A stretch of DNA of 64,000 bases from Microbulbifer bruguierae (GTDB lineage Bacteria > Pseudomonadota > Gammaproteobacteria > Pseudomonadales > Cellvibrionaceae), in the NCBI RefSeq assembly GCF_029869925.1, contig NZ_CP118605.1, positions 2,428,501 to 2,492,500 of the forward strand, read 5' to 3'. The stretch's first letter is position 1. Each line of letters starts with the position of its first letter. The position numbers and the translations under genes were made by a program. This document shows positions 9,393-18,570 of the stretch, piece by piece. A model generated the notes under the pieces. It was not told the DNA's origin, did no database searches, and saw only the letters and a program-made list of their open reading frames with translations.

Positions 9393-10427
9393 ATGGACAT
9401 TACAGAACTCCTCGCCTTTAGCGCCAAGCAGAACGCCTCCGACTTGCACCTCTCCGCCGGCCTGCCCCCAATGATCCGGGTCGACGGCGATGTGCGCCGT
9501 ATCAACCTGCCGCCCATGGAGCACAAGCAGGTACACGGCCTGATCTACGAGATCATGAACGACAAGCAGCGCAAGGATTACGAAGAGTTCCTGGAAACCG
9601 ACTTCTCCTTCGAAGTCCCTGGTGTAGCCCGCTTCCGTGTGAATGCGTTCAACCACAACCGCGGCGCCGGCGCCGTATTCCGGACCATTCCGTCCAAGGT
9701 ACTGACCATGGAAGACCTGGGGATGGGCCAGGTGTTCAAACACATCTCCGACACCCCCCGCGGCCTGGTACTGGTCACCGGCCCCACCGGCTCCGGTAAG
9801 TCCACCACCCTGGCGGCGATGATCGACTACATCAACGACAACAAATACGAACACATCCTCACCATTGAGGACCCGATCGAATTCGTACACGAGTCGAAAA
9901 AGTGCCTGGTGAACCAGCGGGAAGTCCACCGCGACACCCACGGCTTCTCCGAAGCCCTGCGCTCTGCCCTGCGTGAAGACCCCGACATCATCCTCGTGGG
10001 CGAGATGCGCGACCTGGAGACCATCCGCCTGGCCCTGACCGCCGCGGAAACCGGCCACCTGGTTTTCGGCACCCTGCACACCACCTCTGCTGCCAAAACC
10101 ATCGACCGTGTGGTAGACGTATTCCCGGCGCAGGAAAAATCCATGGTGCGCTCCATGCTGTCGGAATCGCTGCAGGCGGTTATTTCCCAGACCCTGCTCA
10201 AGCGCAACGGCGGCGGCCGCGTCGCCGCCCACGAAATCATGCGCGGCACCCCGGCCATCCGTAACCTGATCCGTGAAGACAAGATCGCGCAGATGTACTC
10301 CGCCATCCAGACCGGCGCCAGTGTAGGTATGCAGACCATGGACCAGTGCCTGCAAGAACTGGTGGAAAAACGTATCATCAGCCGTGAATCGGCACGGGAA
10401 AAAGCGAAAATGCCGGAGAATTTCTAA
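9393..10427 (+). CDS. pilT: Type IV pilus retraction ATPase PilT
   Basis: Hexameric secretion-type ATPase that powers pilus retraction and twitching. With the start at MDITELLAF (GAAAGG ribosome-binding site 5-10 nt upstream) the product is 344 aa, the usual PilT size. An upstream in-frame ATG at 9324 is not used by the family. Walker A GPTGSGKST is at residues 130-138, Walker B LVGEMRDLETI and the His box FGTLHTTSA follow, and the C-terminal AIRNLIRE motif characteristic of PilT is present. pilU follows after 68 nt. Confidence 0.97.
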   Translation: MDITELLAFSAKQNASDLHLSAGLPPMIRVDGDVRRINLPPMEHKQVHGLIYEIMNDKQRKDYEEFLETDFSFEVPGVARFRVNAFNHNRGAGAVFRTIPSKVLTMEDLGMGQVFKHISDTPRGLVLVTGPTGSGKSTTLAAMIDYINDNKYEHILTIEDPIEFVHESKKCLVNQREVHRDTHGFSEALRSALREDPDIILVGEMRDLETIRLALTAAETGHLVFGTLHTTSAAKTIDRVVDVFPAQEKSMVRSMLSESLQAVISQTLLKRNGGGRVAAHEIMRGTPAIRNLIREDKIAQMYSAIQTGASVGMQTMDQCLQELVEKRIISRESAREKAKMPENF

Positions 10428-10495
10428 AAAAGTTACGCGCCCAGCACAAGCAAGCGCTTACGAAGCACAAAAACGCAAATCCAAGGCGGTAAAAA

Positions 10496-11644
10496 ATGGA
10501 AATCGAACGACTCCTACAACTGGTGACTGAAAAAGGCGCATCGGATCTGTTCATCACCGCCGGTGTACCCGCCTCCATCAAACTGCACGGCAAGATCGTT
10601 CCTGTAAGCACCTCCTCCCTGACGCCGGAAAAAGCTCGGGAAATGGTCGTCGGCATCATGAACGAGCGGCAGAAAAAAGAGTTCATCGAAACCAAAGAAC
10701 TCAACTTCGCCATCTCCGTGCGCAACGTCGGCCGCTTCCGGGTCTCCGCCTTCTTCCAGCGCAACCTCGTCGGCATGGTATTGCGTCGTATCGAAACCAA
10801 AATTCCCACCATCGACGGCCTCGGATTGCCGGAACAGCTCAAAGAGCTGGCGATGACCAAGCGCGGGCTGATCATCTTCGTGGGCGCCACCGGTACCGGC
10901 AAATCCACCTCGCTCGCCTCCATGATCGGTCACCGCAACGAGAACTCGAAGGGTCACATCATCTCCATCGAAGACCCGATCGAATTTATTCACCAGCACC
11001 GGGGCTGTATCGTGACCCAGCGCGAAGTGGGGCTCGATACCGACTCCTTCGAAACCGCGCTGAAGAACACCCTGCGTCAGGCGCCGGACGTCATCCTGAT
11101 CGGTGAGGTGCGCTCCCGCGAAACCATGGACCACGCCATCGCCTTCGCCGAAACCGGCCACCTGTGCCTGTGTACCCTGCACGCCAACAACGCCAACCAG
11201 GCGCTGGACCGGATCATTCACTTCTTCCCCGCCGACCGGCACCAGCAGTTGTGGATGGACCTCTCCCTCAACCTGCGCGCCATGGTCGCCCAGCAGCTGG
11301 TGCCGACACCGGATGGCGACGGCCGCCGCGCCTGTCTCGAAATCATGATCAACACCCCGCTGATGTCGGATCTGATCCGCAAAGGTGAAGTGCACAAAAT
11401 GAAGGAGCTGATGAAACGCTCCACCGAGCAGGGCATGCAGACCTTCGACCAGGCCCTGTACGAACTCTACGACCGCGGCGAAATCACCTACGAAGACGCC
11501 CTGTCACATGCCGACTCCGCCAACGACTTGCGCCTGATGATCAAGCTCAAGTCCGAGTCCGACGCCGAGTACCTCAACAGCGCCGCCGACGAACTCAGTC
11601 TCGCCAGCGATAGCGACAGCGGTAGTAGCCCGCGTATTTACTGA
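10496..11644 (+). CDS. pilU: Type IV pilus retraction accessory ATPase PilU
   Basis: PilT paralogue that assists pilus retraction. Walker A GATGTGKST lies near residue 130, with Walker B LIGEVRSRETM and the His-box CTLHANNANQALD. The 382 aa length and an acidic Ser/Asp-rich tail fit PilU. It is immediately downstream of pilT and followed by an intrinsic terminator. Confidence 0.96.
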   Translation: MEIERLLQLVTEKGASDLFITAGVPASIKLHGKIVPVSTSSLTPEKAREMVVGIMNERQKKEFIETKELNFAISVRNVGRFRVSAFFQRNLVGMVLRRIETKIPTIDGLGLPEQLKELAMTKRGLIIFVGATGTGKSTSLASMIGHRNENSKGHIISIEDPIEFIHQHRGCIVTQREVGLDTDSFETALKNTLRQAPDVILIGEVRSRETMDHAIAFAETGHLCLCTLHANNANQALDRIIHFFPADRHQQLWMDLSLNLRAMVAQQLVPTPDGDGRRACLEIMINTPLMSDLIRKGEVHKMKELMKRSTEQGMQTFDQALYELYDRGEITYEDALSHADSANDLRLMIKLKSESDAEYLNSAADELSLASDSDSGSSPRIY

Positions 11645-11664
11645 TAGACGCGGACGCCGAATGA

Positions 11665-11697
11665 AGGGCAGGCGCGGCAACGCCCTGCCTTTTTTTA
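11665..11697 (+). terminator. Intrinsic terminator after pilU
   Basis: GGCAGG-CG pairs with CG-C-CCTGCC (11667-11674 with 11681-11689, one bulged C), closed by a CGGCAA loop and followed by seven T residues. It lies 20 nt after the pilU stop and fits termination of the pilTU transcript. Confidence 0.75.
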
Positions 11698-11742
11698 TGC
11701 ACAACACCTTTTTATGCACAACCCATTGGACGAGTTTTGACC

Positions 11743-12015
11743 ATGAAATTTCTGGAACTGGAAGTTCGCACCGCACTGATCGTGCACGGCTACGACGAAC
11801 ACAACCGGGAAATTACCGAACAAATAAATGACCCCGCGTTTGCCAACAAACTGATTGCCCTTGAACGTATTCAGTCCGTAAGCGAACAGTATGTACTCGT
11901 CACCGGCTCACACGGTCGCATCATGTACTGGGAGTACCGCGGAACCCTGGAACAACTGCGCGGGCGTCTCGCCGAAGCCGGATTGATGCTGCCGATGTGC
12001 TCACGATCTACGTGA
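11743..12015 (+). CDS. Small hypothetical protein
   Basis: A 90 aa reading frame on the same strand as pilTU but beyond their terminator. Predicted features are a beta-strand-rich start, a central helix and an R-G-R-L-A-E-A-G helix near the end. There is no signal peptide or membrane segment. I do not recognise the family. The chosen start is ATG 11743; a TTG two codons earlier is also in frame. Codon use is similar to its neighbours, so it is probably real. Confidence 0.6.
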   Translation: MKFLELEVRTALIVHGYDEHNREITEQINDPAFANKLIALERIQSVSEQYVLVTGSHGRIMYWEYRGTLEQLRGRLAEAGLMLPMCSRST

Positions 12016-12156
12016 TAACCACCCTCGGTACGCGCGGCGCGCGGCGGTATTTACAAAACGGTTCCGCCAGCCGGGTCGGTGGTAGTGCCCTGATCTGTGC
12101 CGGCCTGTGGATGACCCTTCGCAGCAGTTAAATTCAAATCCGGTAGTTCCCTGAAA

Positions 12157-13860
12157 ATGCGATATCCCCAGTTTTTTTCACATAGCGTAAAACTCGGCAT
12201 TTTTCTGCTGCTGGGAAATCTACTCCTAGCCTGCACGGAATCACCCGGAGCCGATCGCATTTATATCAACGGCGATATCCTCACCGTCGACGCCTTAGAC
12301 ACCGTCACCAGTGCACTTGCCGTGAAAGGTGGCAAGATCATCGCAGTCGGTACCAGTGAAGAAATAACCGCACTCGCGGATACGCACACAGAAACCACCG
12401 ACCTCCAGGGCAAAGCCCTGCTGCCCGGCTTTATCGCAGTGCATGAACACCCTGCGATCAGCGCGGTGTTCCGCAATTTTGTCGATATGAGCGGCTTCCG
12501 CCACCGCACCGCCGCAGAAGCCTGGCAGGTACTGGAAGGTGCTATCGCAGATACGCCAAAGGGGGAATGGATCTACGCCATGGGGCTGGACCCGGTTTTG
12601 CTTGAAGGACTGCAGCTGCCGGACCGAAAAGCCCTTGACCAGATGGCCCCGCACAATCCCGTTTTTATCCTCGCCCAGAGCATGCACACCGCGTGGGTGA
12701 ACTCGGCCGCGCTGGCCGCGATGGATATCGATGAAGAGACCCCCGACCCCGGCGAAGGCTCCTATTACGGCCGCGATAAAAATGGCCGCCTTAATGGCAC
12801 CCTGGTGGAAAAGCCCGCGCTGGAGCCTTTTCTCGCCAAGCACAAAAACCCATTCAAAGTGACCACCGCCTATGCCGGTGTGCTGACGGATTTACGCAAT
12901 GCGGGCTACACCAGTGTTGCATCCCTCGGGTTCAATATGCCCCCATGGCTCGCCCGCTGGGCATCCATGGAAAACCTGCAGCCACGCATCCGCCAGTTGT
13001 TCTATTACCGCGGGGACAACCTGAGCAAACTGTCGGGGAGCCCGCGAGATAACGACGACTTCTTCCGCGTGCGCGGCGCCAAGTTCTGGTACGACGGCTC
13101 GCCGTACAGCGGCAGTATGGTGGTGGAGCAAGCGTATCTGGACAGCCATCTGGCGGAGGAGCTGGGTATCGCCCACGGAAGCCACGGCGAACCGGTGATT
13201 TCCGCGGAGGCGCTGCGTACCCAAATTCAGGAATTGAATGAATGCGGCTGGCAGATTGCCATCCATGTGCAGGGCGACCGCGCTGCGCAGGAATATTTAC
13301 AGATTCTCGAGCAGGTGTACGAAAGTCTGTCCGAAACACAACAAAAGGAATTCATCACCCGCAGGCACCGCCTCGAACACGGACTCCTGCTCAGCAAAGA
13401 GATACTGCCGGCGTTTGCCAAACTGGGTATTTCGCCGAGTTTTCACATCAATCACATTTACTACTATGGCGACGCCCTGGAAACAGATTTGCTGGGAGCA
13501 GAGCGCACCCAGCGGACACTGCCGGTAAAAAGTGCATTTGAGCTGGGTATGCATCCCACCCTGCACTCAGACAGCCCAATGTTTCCTGCAGAACCGTTCA
13601 GCCTGATGCAAACGGCAATCAGCCGCCACAGTCGCGCAGGCATCCGGATCGGGGAGGCCGAGGCATTGACACCGAGGCAGGCACTGCGCGCCATGACCAT
13701 TAACGCCGCCTGGCAGCTTGGGATGGAGAAGGAAATCGGCAGTCTCGAGGTGGGCAAGAGCGCAGACCTGGTGATTCTGGATAAAAACCCGCTGTCGACA
13801 CCAGTGGAAAATTGGCGAGAAATTCGCGTCCTGGAAACCCGGCTTGCCGGGAGAAGATGA
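12157..13860 (+). CDS. YtcJ-like amidohydrolase, predicted lipoprotein
   Basis: Metal-dependent amidohydrolase of the amidohydrolase-3 (YtcJ/exoenzyme regulatory protein-like) family, 567 aa. The N-terminus is a signal peptide ending in a lipobox (LLLAC, Cys near residue 27), so the enzyme is probably a membrane-anchored periplasmic lipoprotein. A first metal motif appears as VHEHPA (the more usual form is HxH). IHVQGDRAAQ, RHRLEHG and TLHSDSPMFP supply further metal and catalytic residues. The C-terminus returns to the beta-sandwich (SADLVILDKNPLS). The substrate cannot be told from sequence. It is convergent with the algR-like gene 14 nt away. Confidence 0.85.
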   Translation: MRYPQFFSHSVKLGIFLLLGNLLLACTESPGADRIYINGDILTVDALDTVTSALAVKGGKIIAVGTSEEITALADTHTETTDLQGKALLPGFIAVHEHPAISAVFRNFVDMSGFRHRTAAEAWQVLEGAIADTPKGEWIYAMGLDPVLLEGLQLPDRKALDQMAPHNPVFILAQSMHTAWVNSAALAAMDIDEETPDPGEGSYYGRDKNGRLNGTLVEKPALEPFLAKHKNPFKVTTAYAGVLTDLRNAGYTSVASLGFNMPPWLARWASMENLQPRIRQLFYYRGDNLSKLSGSPRDNDDFFRVRGAKFWYDGSPYSGSMVVEQAYLDSHLAEELGIAHGSHGEPVISAEALRTQIQELNECGWQIAIHVQGDRAAQEYLQILEQVYESLSETQQKEFITRRHRLEHGLLLSKEILPAFAKLGISPSFHINHIYYYGDALETDLLGAERTQRTLPVKSAFELGMHPTLHSDSPMFPAEPFSLMQTAISRHSRAGIRIGEAEALTPRQALRAMTINAAWQLGMEKEIGSLEVGKSADLVILDKNPLSTPVENWREIRVLETRLAGRR

Positions 13861-13874
13861 TATACGCCGCCGCT

Positions 13875-14639
13875 TTACGCCATTTCAGACAACAGTGATT
13901 TAATCCCGGCGAGCAATCGCCGGGACACCGCGGGGGTCTGCGCTGTCCCGGCGAGAATTACCCGATAGCCCTCACCGCCCTTTTGCAGTCCGGTAATGAA
14001 ACCCACTGCAACTATTGCATTGCGGTGCACGCGCACAAAGCGCTCACCGAACTCCGCCTCCAGTTCCTTCAGCGACTCATCCAGTACTGTCTCACCACCG
14101 CTGTGATGGGCGATGACATATTTGTCTTCGGCAATGAAGCAGCGGATATCATCCACATCAAGCAACTGCACGCCGCGGCGACTCACCGCCTTTATCTGAC
14201 GGCGACCTGTCGCGGACTCAGATGTTATCGCCTCGGCACGCAGATTCTGTAGCTGTGGCTTGCTCAGTCTTCGCGCCTGGGCAATCGCCTGTGCCAATTG
14301 CTCCACACTGACGGGCTTGAGCAGGTAACCGGATGGAGCGACCGCAAAGGCAGGGAGCGCAAACTCGTCATGGGCGGTGCAGAATATGATCGCGGGTGGG
14401 TTCGGGCGAGTGGAAATTTGTTCGGCGAGTTGGAGCCCGTTATCTCCGGGCATTTCGATATCCAGTAACAACAGGTCCGGGTCGAGTGAATCCAGCTGTT
14501 GTAACGCACTTTCCCCATCGGCAGCTTCTCCCAGCAGTTGGCAACCATCAATAGCCTGCAACTGTCGGGCCAGTCTGGCCCGCGCCAGCGGTTCGTCATC
14601 GACGATCAGCACACCCAGCGGGCGCTCAGTGACACTCAT
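13875..14639 (-). CDS. algR: LytTR-family response regulator, AlgR-like
   Basis: Response regulator with an N-terminal receiver domain (acidic pair Asp14/Asp15, phospho-acceptor Asp60 in LLLDIEMPG) and a C-terminal LytTR DNA-binding domain (DKYVIAHH to RVHRNAIV). The length of 254 aa and position beside argH match Pseudomonas AlgR, which controls alginate, twitching motility and virulence genes. The actual regulon here is unknown. It overlaps the kinase gene by 4 nt, so the kinase and regulator are co-translated. Confidence 0.88.
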   Translation of the reverse strand: MSVTERPLGVLIVDDEPLARARLARQLQAIDGCQLLGEAADGESALQQLDSLDPDLLLLDIEMPGDNGLQLAEQISTRPNPPAIIFCTAHDEFALPAFAVAPSGYLLKPVSVEQLAQAIAQARRLSKPQLQNLRAEAITSESATGRRQIKAVSRRGVQLLDVDDIRCFIAEDKYVIAHHSGGETVLDESLKELEAEFGERFVRVHRNAIVAVGFITGLQKGGEGYRVILAGTAQTPAVSRRLLAGIKSLLSEMA

Positions 14640-15853
14640 GGCATCACCTCCCCAACTGTGGCTGTTTTCACTGGCTCAGTTATTCCGGTTTGCTGTTTTG
14701 CTTCCAGCGGCAAATGCAATTCCACATGGTAATTGCTGTCGCGAACACCCGCGCTAAAGCGGTAGCGATTGCCATAAAAAGCACTGAGACGCTGGCGAAT
14801 ATTTTCCATCGCCATACCATTGCCGCGGTGAATTTTTGCATCCACGCTGCGGCTACTTTCCGCCTCAGAATCTGCAATGGGATTTTGAATCGACAATAAC
14901 AGCTCAGCGCGCTGGCTGCCAATGACATTTTGGCGAATAGTTATTCGGATAGTACCGCCCTGGCGCAGACGGGCGACGCCGTGCAGCACGGAATTTTCCA
15001 GCAGCGGCTGCAACAGCATCGAGGGTAACTGTACCTGGGAAGGCAGCTCATCGATGTGCCACTCCTGTTGCAAGCGGTCGCCGAGGCGCAGGGATTCAAT
15101 TTCCAGATAGCGGCGGGCAAGCGCGACTTCCTGTGAGAGAGGCATCAGTTTCGAGTCGGCCAGCGAAGCGCGGAACAAGGCAGAAAGGTCTTCCACCAGT
15201 TTCTCCGCGCGCTCCGGGTCCACGGCAATCAGGCTGGCGAGACTGTTCATGCTGTTGAACAGAAAATGTGGGCGGATGCGGGACTGCAGCGCCTCAATGC
15301 GCGCCCCCAGCTCCGCCTGTTGCTGGTTGTGCAATTGCTGTTGCACATAGGCGTAGCGCAACACCACACCCGCGCAAATGGCGCCCACCAGCAGGTCCGC
15401 CAGCAGCGCCGCGAAATCGATCGAGGTCGCCGTCATATCCGCCATCCACCAGTGTTGGCCTCCCAGCACCAGCAGCAACACCGCGAGTACCGTGGAGTAA
15501 CTCAGCGCCGCGGCAACGGTGTGTGACAGGCGCGCGAGGCTCGGGCGCAGGCGACAGAGGATGGCAGCAGAAGGCAGGATGGCCCACTGCACGGTGAGGG
15601 ACACCAGCCCCAGACGCTGCCAGTTGAACGGATTGAGGCCATCGGTGGCGAGCACCAGCACCAGCGACAGCAGCTCGCCCATCAGAACCAGAGCGGCCAC
15701 ACCAGTCACGCCACACAGGTCGGGCAGGAAAGGGGCAGGACTGGAGGAAGAGTCAGATTGGCGCAGGCGCGCAGAATCTTTGCCTGCAGGGGCAATTTCG
15801 CGAATTTGCTGCGCTATAATGCCGGCCGCTTGCGCGGGCCTGGAAGATGTCAT
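14636..15853 (-). CDS. algZ: LytS/AlgZ-type sensor histidine kinase
   Basis: Membrane histidine kinase of the His_kinase (PF06580) family, 405 aa. Four to five hydrophobic helices span residues ~48-170, then a coiled linker leads to RPHFLFNSMN with the phospho-acceptor His196. The ATPase part has LPSMLLQPLLENSVLHG (N-box) and a GNGMAMENIRQRL G-box. The N-terminal 40 residues are polar, Ser-rich and of uncertain reality, so a later start is possible. It pairs with the LytTR regulator immediately downstream and is divergent from argH, the same arrangement as in Pseudomonas. Confidence 0.88.
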   Translation of the reverse strand: MTSSRPAQAAGIIAQQIREIAPAGKDSARLRQSDSSSSPAPFLPDLCGVTGVAALVLMGELLSLVLVLATDGLNPFNWQRLGLVSLTVQWAILPSAAILCRLRPSLARLSHTVAAALSYSTVLAVLLLVLGGQHWWMADMTATSIDFAALLADLLVGAICAGVVLRYAYVQQQLHNQQQAELGARIEALQSRIRPHFLFNSMNSLASLIAVDPERAEKLVEDLSALFRASLADSKLMPLSQEVALARRYLEIESLRLGDRLQQEWHIDELPSQVQLPSMLLQPLLENSVLHGVARLRQGGTIRITIRQNVIGSQRAELLLSIQNPIADSEAESSRSVDAKIHRGNGMAMENIRQRLSAFYGNRYRFSAGVRDSNYHVELHLPLEAKQQTGITEPVKTATVGEVMP

Positions 15854-15976
15854 ACCACGTTATCTTTATTCTGGACTCGCTTTCCAGACAGGGAAGATAC
15901 CGCCATCTTCGGCCTACTTCCATATACCGTTTCCCAGTTTCATGAAACAGTTTCCTGAAAACAGACCAGAGGCAGC

Positions 15977-17398
15977 ATGAGCAACGATAACTCCTCCACA
16001 AACAGTGCACAGAACCCGGCAGCGAAACTCTGGGGCGGTCGCTTCAGCGAAGCCACCGACGCCTTTGTGGAGCGCTTCACCGCCTCGGTAATGTTCGACC
16101 AGCGTATGGCGCTGGAAGACATTCAGGGGTCCCTGGCCCACGCGCAGATGCTGTCAGAAGTCGGGGTACTGACCGCGGACGAATTCAAGCAGATCGAAGG
16201 CGGCCTGAAAGACATCGCCGAAGAGATCAAGGCCGGCGCATTTCCCTGGTCGGTGGAGCTTGAAGATGTGCATATGAACATCGAATCGCGCCTGACCCAG
16301 CGCATTGGCGCCACCGGTAAAAAGCTGCACACCGGCCGCTCCCGCAACGACCAGGTAGCGACGGACATACGCCTGTGGTTGCGCAACCGTATCGATCAGA
16401 TCGCCTCCGAACTGACCCGCCTGCAGACCGGGCTGGTGGATCTCGCGGAACAGAACGCCGACACCATCATGCCCGGCTTCACCCACTTGCAGTCCGCGCA
16501 GCCGGTCACCTTCGGCCACCACCTGCTGGCGTGGAACGAGATGCTGACCCGCGACTACGAGCGCCTTATGGATTGCCGCAAGCGCGTCAACCGCTCGCCG
16601 CTCGGCGCCGCCGCCCTCGCCGGCACCAGCTACCCGATCAACCGCGCGCGTACCGCCGAGCTGCTGGGCTTCGACGCCCCCACCGAAAACTCCCTGGACT
16701 CGGTCAGCGACCGTGACTTCGCCATCGAATTCTGCGCTTTCGCGGCGCTGCTGCTGACCCACCTGTCGCGCGCCAGTGAAGAGCTGGTACTGTGGACCTC
16801 CAGCCAGTTCAACTTTATCGACCTGCCCGACCGCTTCTGCACCGGCTCCTCGATCATGCCGCAGAAGAAAAACCCGGATGTACCGGAACTGGTGCGCGGC
16901 AAAACCGGCCGCGTCAACGGCCACCTGATCGCCCTGCTGACCCTGATGAAAAGTCAGCCGCTGGCGTATAACAAAGACAACCAGGAAGACAAGGAACCAC
17001 TGTTCGACGCCGCCGACACCGCACTGGATTGCCTGCGCGCCTTCGCGGATATGGCGCCGGCGCTCAAGCCGAAGAAGGAAAACATGTACGCCGCTGCCGG
17101 CAAGGGCTTCTCCACCGCCACCGACCTGGCGGACTATCTGGTGCGCAAGGGCGTGGCCTTCCGCGATGCCCACGAAATCGTTGGGCAGTCCGTGGCTTTT
17201 GCTATCGAAAAGGACTGTGATCTCGCCGACCTGAGTCTCGCGGAGCTGCAGAAATTCTCCGAGGTGATCGGCGAAGACGTATTCGAGGTGCTGACCCTGG
17301 AAGGTTCCGTCGCCGCCCGCGACCATATCGGTGGCACTGCGCCAAACCAAGTGCGCGCCGCCTGCGCCCGGGCGCGCACTTTAATATCCGCCCGTTGA
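15977..17398 (+). CDS. argH: Argininosuccinate lyase
   Basis: Last step of arginine synthesis, splitting argininosuccinate into arginine and fumarate. The fumarase/aspartase superfamily signature [12 protein letters not shown] is at about residues 293-304. LWGGRFSE and HTGRSRNDQ are further conserved blocks. The length of 473 aa is typical. A perfect TATAAT hexamer at 15815-15820, inside the start of the divergent kinase gene, is a possible -10 box but has no good -35. Confidence 0.97.
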   Translation: MSNDNSSTNSAQNPAAKLWGGRFSEATDAFVERFTASVMFDQRMALEDIQGSLAHAQMLSEVGVLTADEFKQIEGGLKDIAEEIKAGAFPWSVELEDVHMNIESRLTQRIGATGKKLHTGRSRNDQVATDIRLWLRNRIDQIASELTRLQTGLVDLAEQNADTIMPGFTHLQSAQPVTFGHHLLAWNEMLTRDYERLMDCRKRVNRSPLGAAALAGTSYPINRARTAELLGFDAPTENSLDSVSDRDFAIEFCAFAALLLTHLSRASEELVLWTSSQFNFIDLPDRFCTGSSIMPQKKNPDVPELVRGKTGRVNGHLIALLTLMKSQPLAYNKDNQEDKEPLFDAADTALDCLRAFADMAPALKPKKENMYAAAGKGFSTATDLADYLVRKGVAFRDAHEIVGQSVAFAIEKDCDLADLSLAELQKFSEVIGEDVFEVLTLEGSVAARDHIGGTAPNQVRAACARARTLISAR

Positions 17399-17407
17399 TT
17401 CCCGGGA

Positions 17408-17447
17408 GCGCGGAGCTCCAGCTCCGCGTGCGGGCCGCGAGGCCCGC
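17408..17447. repeat. Two tandem GC-rich hairpins after argH
   Basis: GCGGAGC/GCTCCGC (17410-17416 with 17421-17427, loop TCCA) is followed directly by GCGGGCC/GGCCCGC (17430-17436 with 17441-17447, loop GCGA). Neither is followed by a T-run on either strand. They may be a REP-like element or a 3'-end stabiliser for argH mRNA. Confidence 0.5.
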
Positions 17448-17551
17448 ATCTCCACCCCCTGCCACATTTCGCCACAATTCATCCCGTCCACAGCCACCAT
17501 TCGGAATCTGTGACCCGCTAGACTCATCCAACCTCACAGGGAGAGTCCCCC

Positions 17552-18547
17552 ATGCGTAAATACGTGCTGCTCGGCACTGCCGCCTTCGCGATCGCCGTCT
17601 ACCTCACCAACGCCTCCTGGCTGGCGGAGAAGCGCCCGGGCAAACCCACATTGATCGCCCACCGCGGCGTCTACCAGACCTACAACCGGGAAAACCTCGG
17701 CCGCGACGACTGCACCGCAATTCGCGTGTATCAGCCGCAGCACCAGTATCTCGAAAATACCCTCGCCTCCATGCAGGCGGCGTTCGACGCCGGTGCGGAT
17801 ATCGTTGAACTCGATGTGCACTCCACTACCGACGGTGAGTTTGCGGTGTTCCACGACTGGACCCTGGACTGCCGCACCGAGGGCAGCGGGGTCACCCGCG
17901 AGCATGCGATGAGCTACCTGAAGACCCTGGATATCGGCTACGGCTATACCGCGGACGGCGGCCAGACGTTTCCGTTCCGCGGCAAAGGAGTGGGGCTGAT
18001 GCCGACGCTGGAAGAGGTTTACCGGAACTTTCCAGGCAAAAACTTTCTGATCAACATCAAAGGCGGCCACGTGAAAGAAGCGAAGAAACTGGACCGTTAT
18101 TTGCGCGAACGAGAGTTACTAAGCGGTCCACTGATGGCCTACGGCAATGAGAAAACGCGGGTCACATTGCGCGAGCTGCGCCCCGATGCCTGGCTGTTCA
18201 GCCGCGACAGCGTCAAACAATGCACCTATCGCTACCTGATACTGGGCTGGAGCGGCTATGTGCCTGAGGCCTGTCGCAACGGTGCGGTAATTGCGCCGAA
18301 TACCTGGCACTGGGCGCTGTGGGGATGGCCGGACCGGTTTATCCAGCGCATGGAAGATGCTGGCAGTATGGTGATGGTGCTGGACTTCAGGGCCCGCAGC
18401 CCCGGCGGTATGCACGGGATCTACAAGCCGGAACAGATCGACTTCCTGCCGGCCGACTACCGCGGGGCGCTCTGGGTGGAAAAGATCGAAACAGTCGGAC
18501 CTTACGCGAATACAAAATTCACCAGTGAGGCGACAGAATCGCTGTGA
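17552..18547 (+). CDS. Glycerophosphodiester phosphodiesterase family protein
   Basis: GDPD-family phosphodiesterase, 331 aa. The N-terminus is a hydrophobic segment (residues 4-23) serving as signal peptide or anchor, so the enzyme is probably exported. The TIM-barrel active-site set is visible: His37-Arg38 in IAHRG, ENTLAS at 69-74, Glu86/Asp88 in VELDVH and His101-Asp102. Substrate is probably glycerophosphodiesters or related lipids (family knowledge). A GGGAGAG ribosome-binding site precedes the ATG. It converges on the hydrolase gene 23 nt away. Confidence 0.87.
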   Translation: MRKYVLLGTAAFAIAVYLTNASWLAEKRPGKPTLIAHRGVYQTYNRENLGRDDCTAIRVYQPQHQYLENTLASMQAAFDAGADIVELDVHSTTDGEFAVFHDWTLDCRTEGSGVTREHAMSYLKTLDIGYGYTADGGQTFPFRGKGVGLMPTLEEVYRNFPGKNFLINIKGGHVKEAKKLDRYLRERELLSGPLMAYGNEKTRVTLRELRPDAWLFSRDSVKQCTYRYLILGWSGYVPEACRNGAVIAPNTWHWALWGWPDRFIQRMEDAGSMVMVLDFRARSPGGMHGIYKPEQIDFLPADYRGALWVEKIETVGPYANTKFTSEATESL

Positions 18548-18570
18548 CCGGTATTCCGGATAGCTCGCTG

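Noticed and set aside
15815..15820. argH sigma-70 promoter
   Set aside because: A perfect TATAAT exists, but the -35 region is poor and it lies inside the divergent kinase gene. Not strong enough to list.
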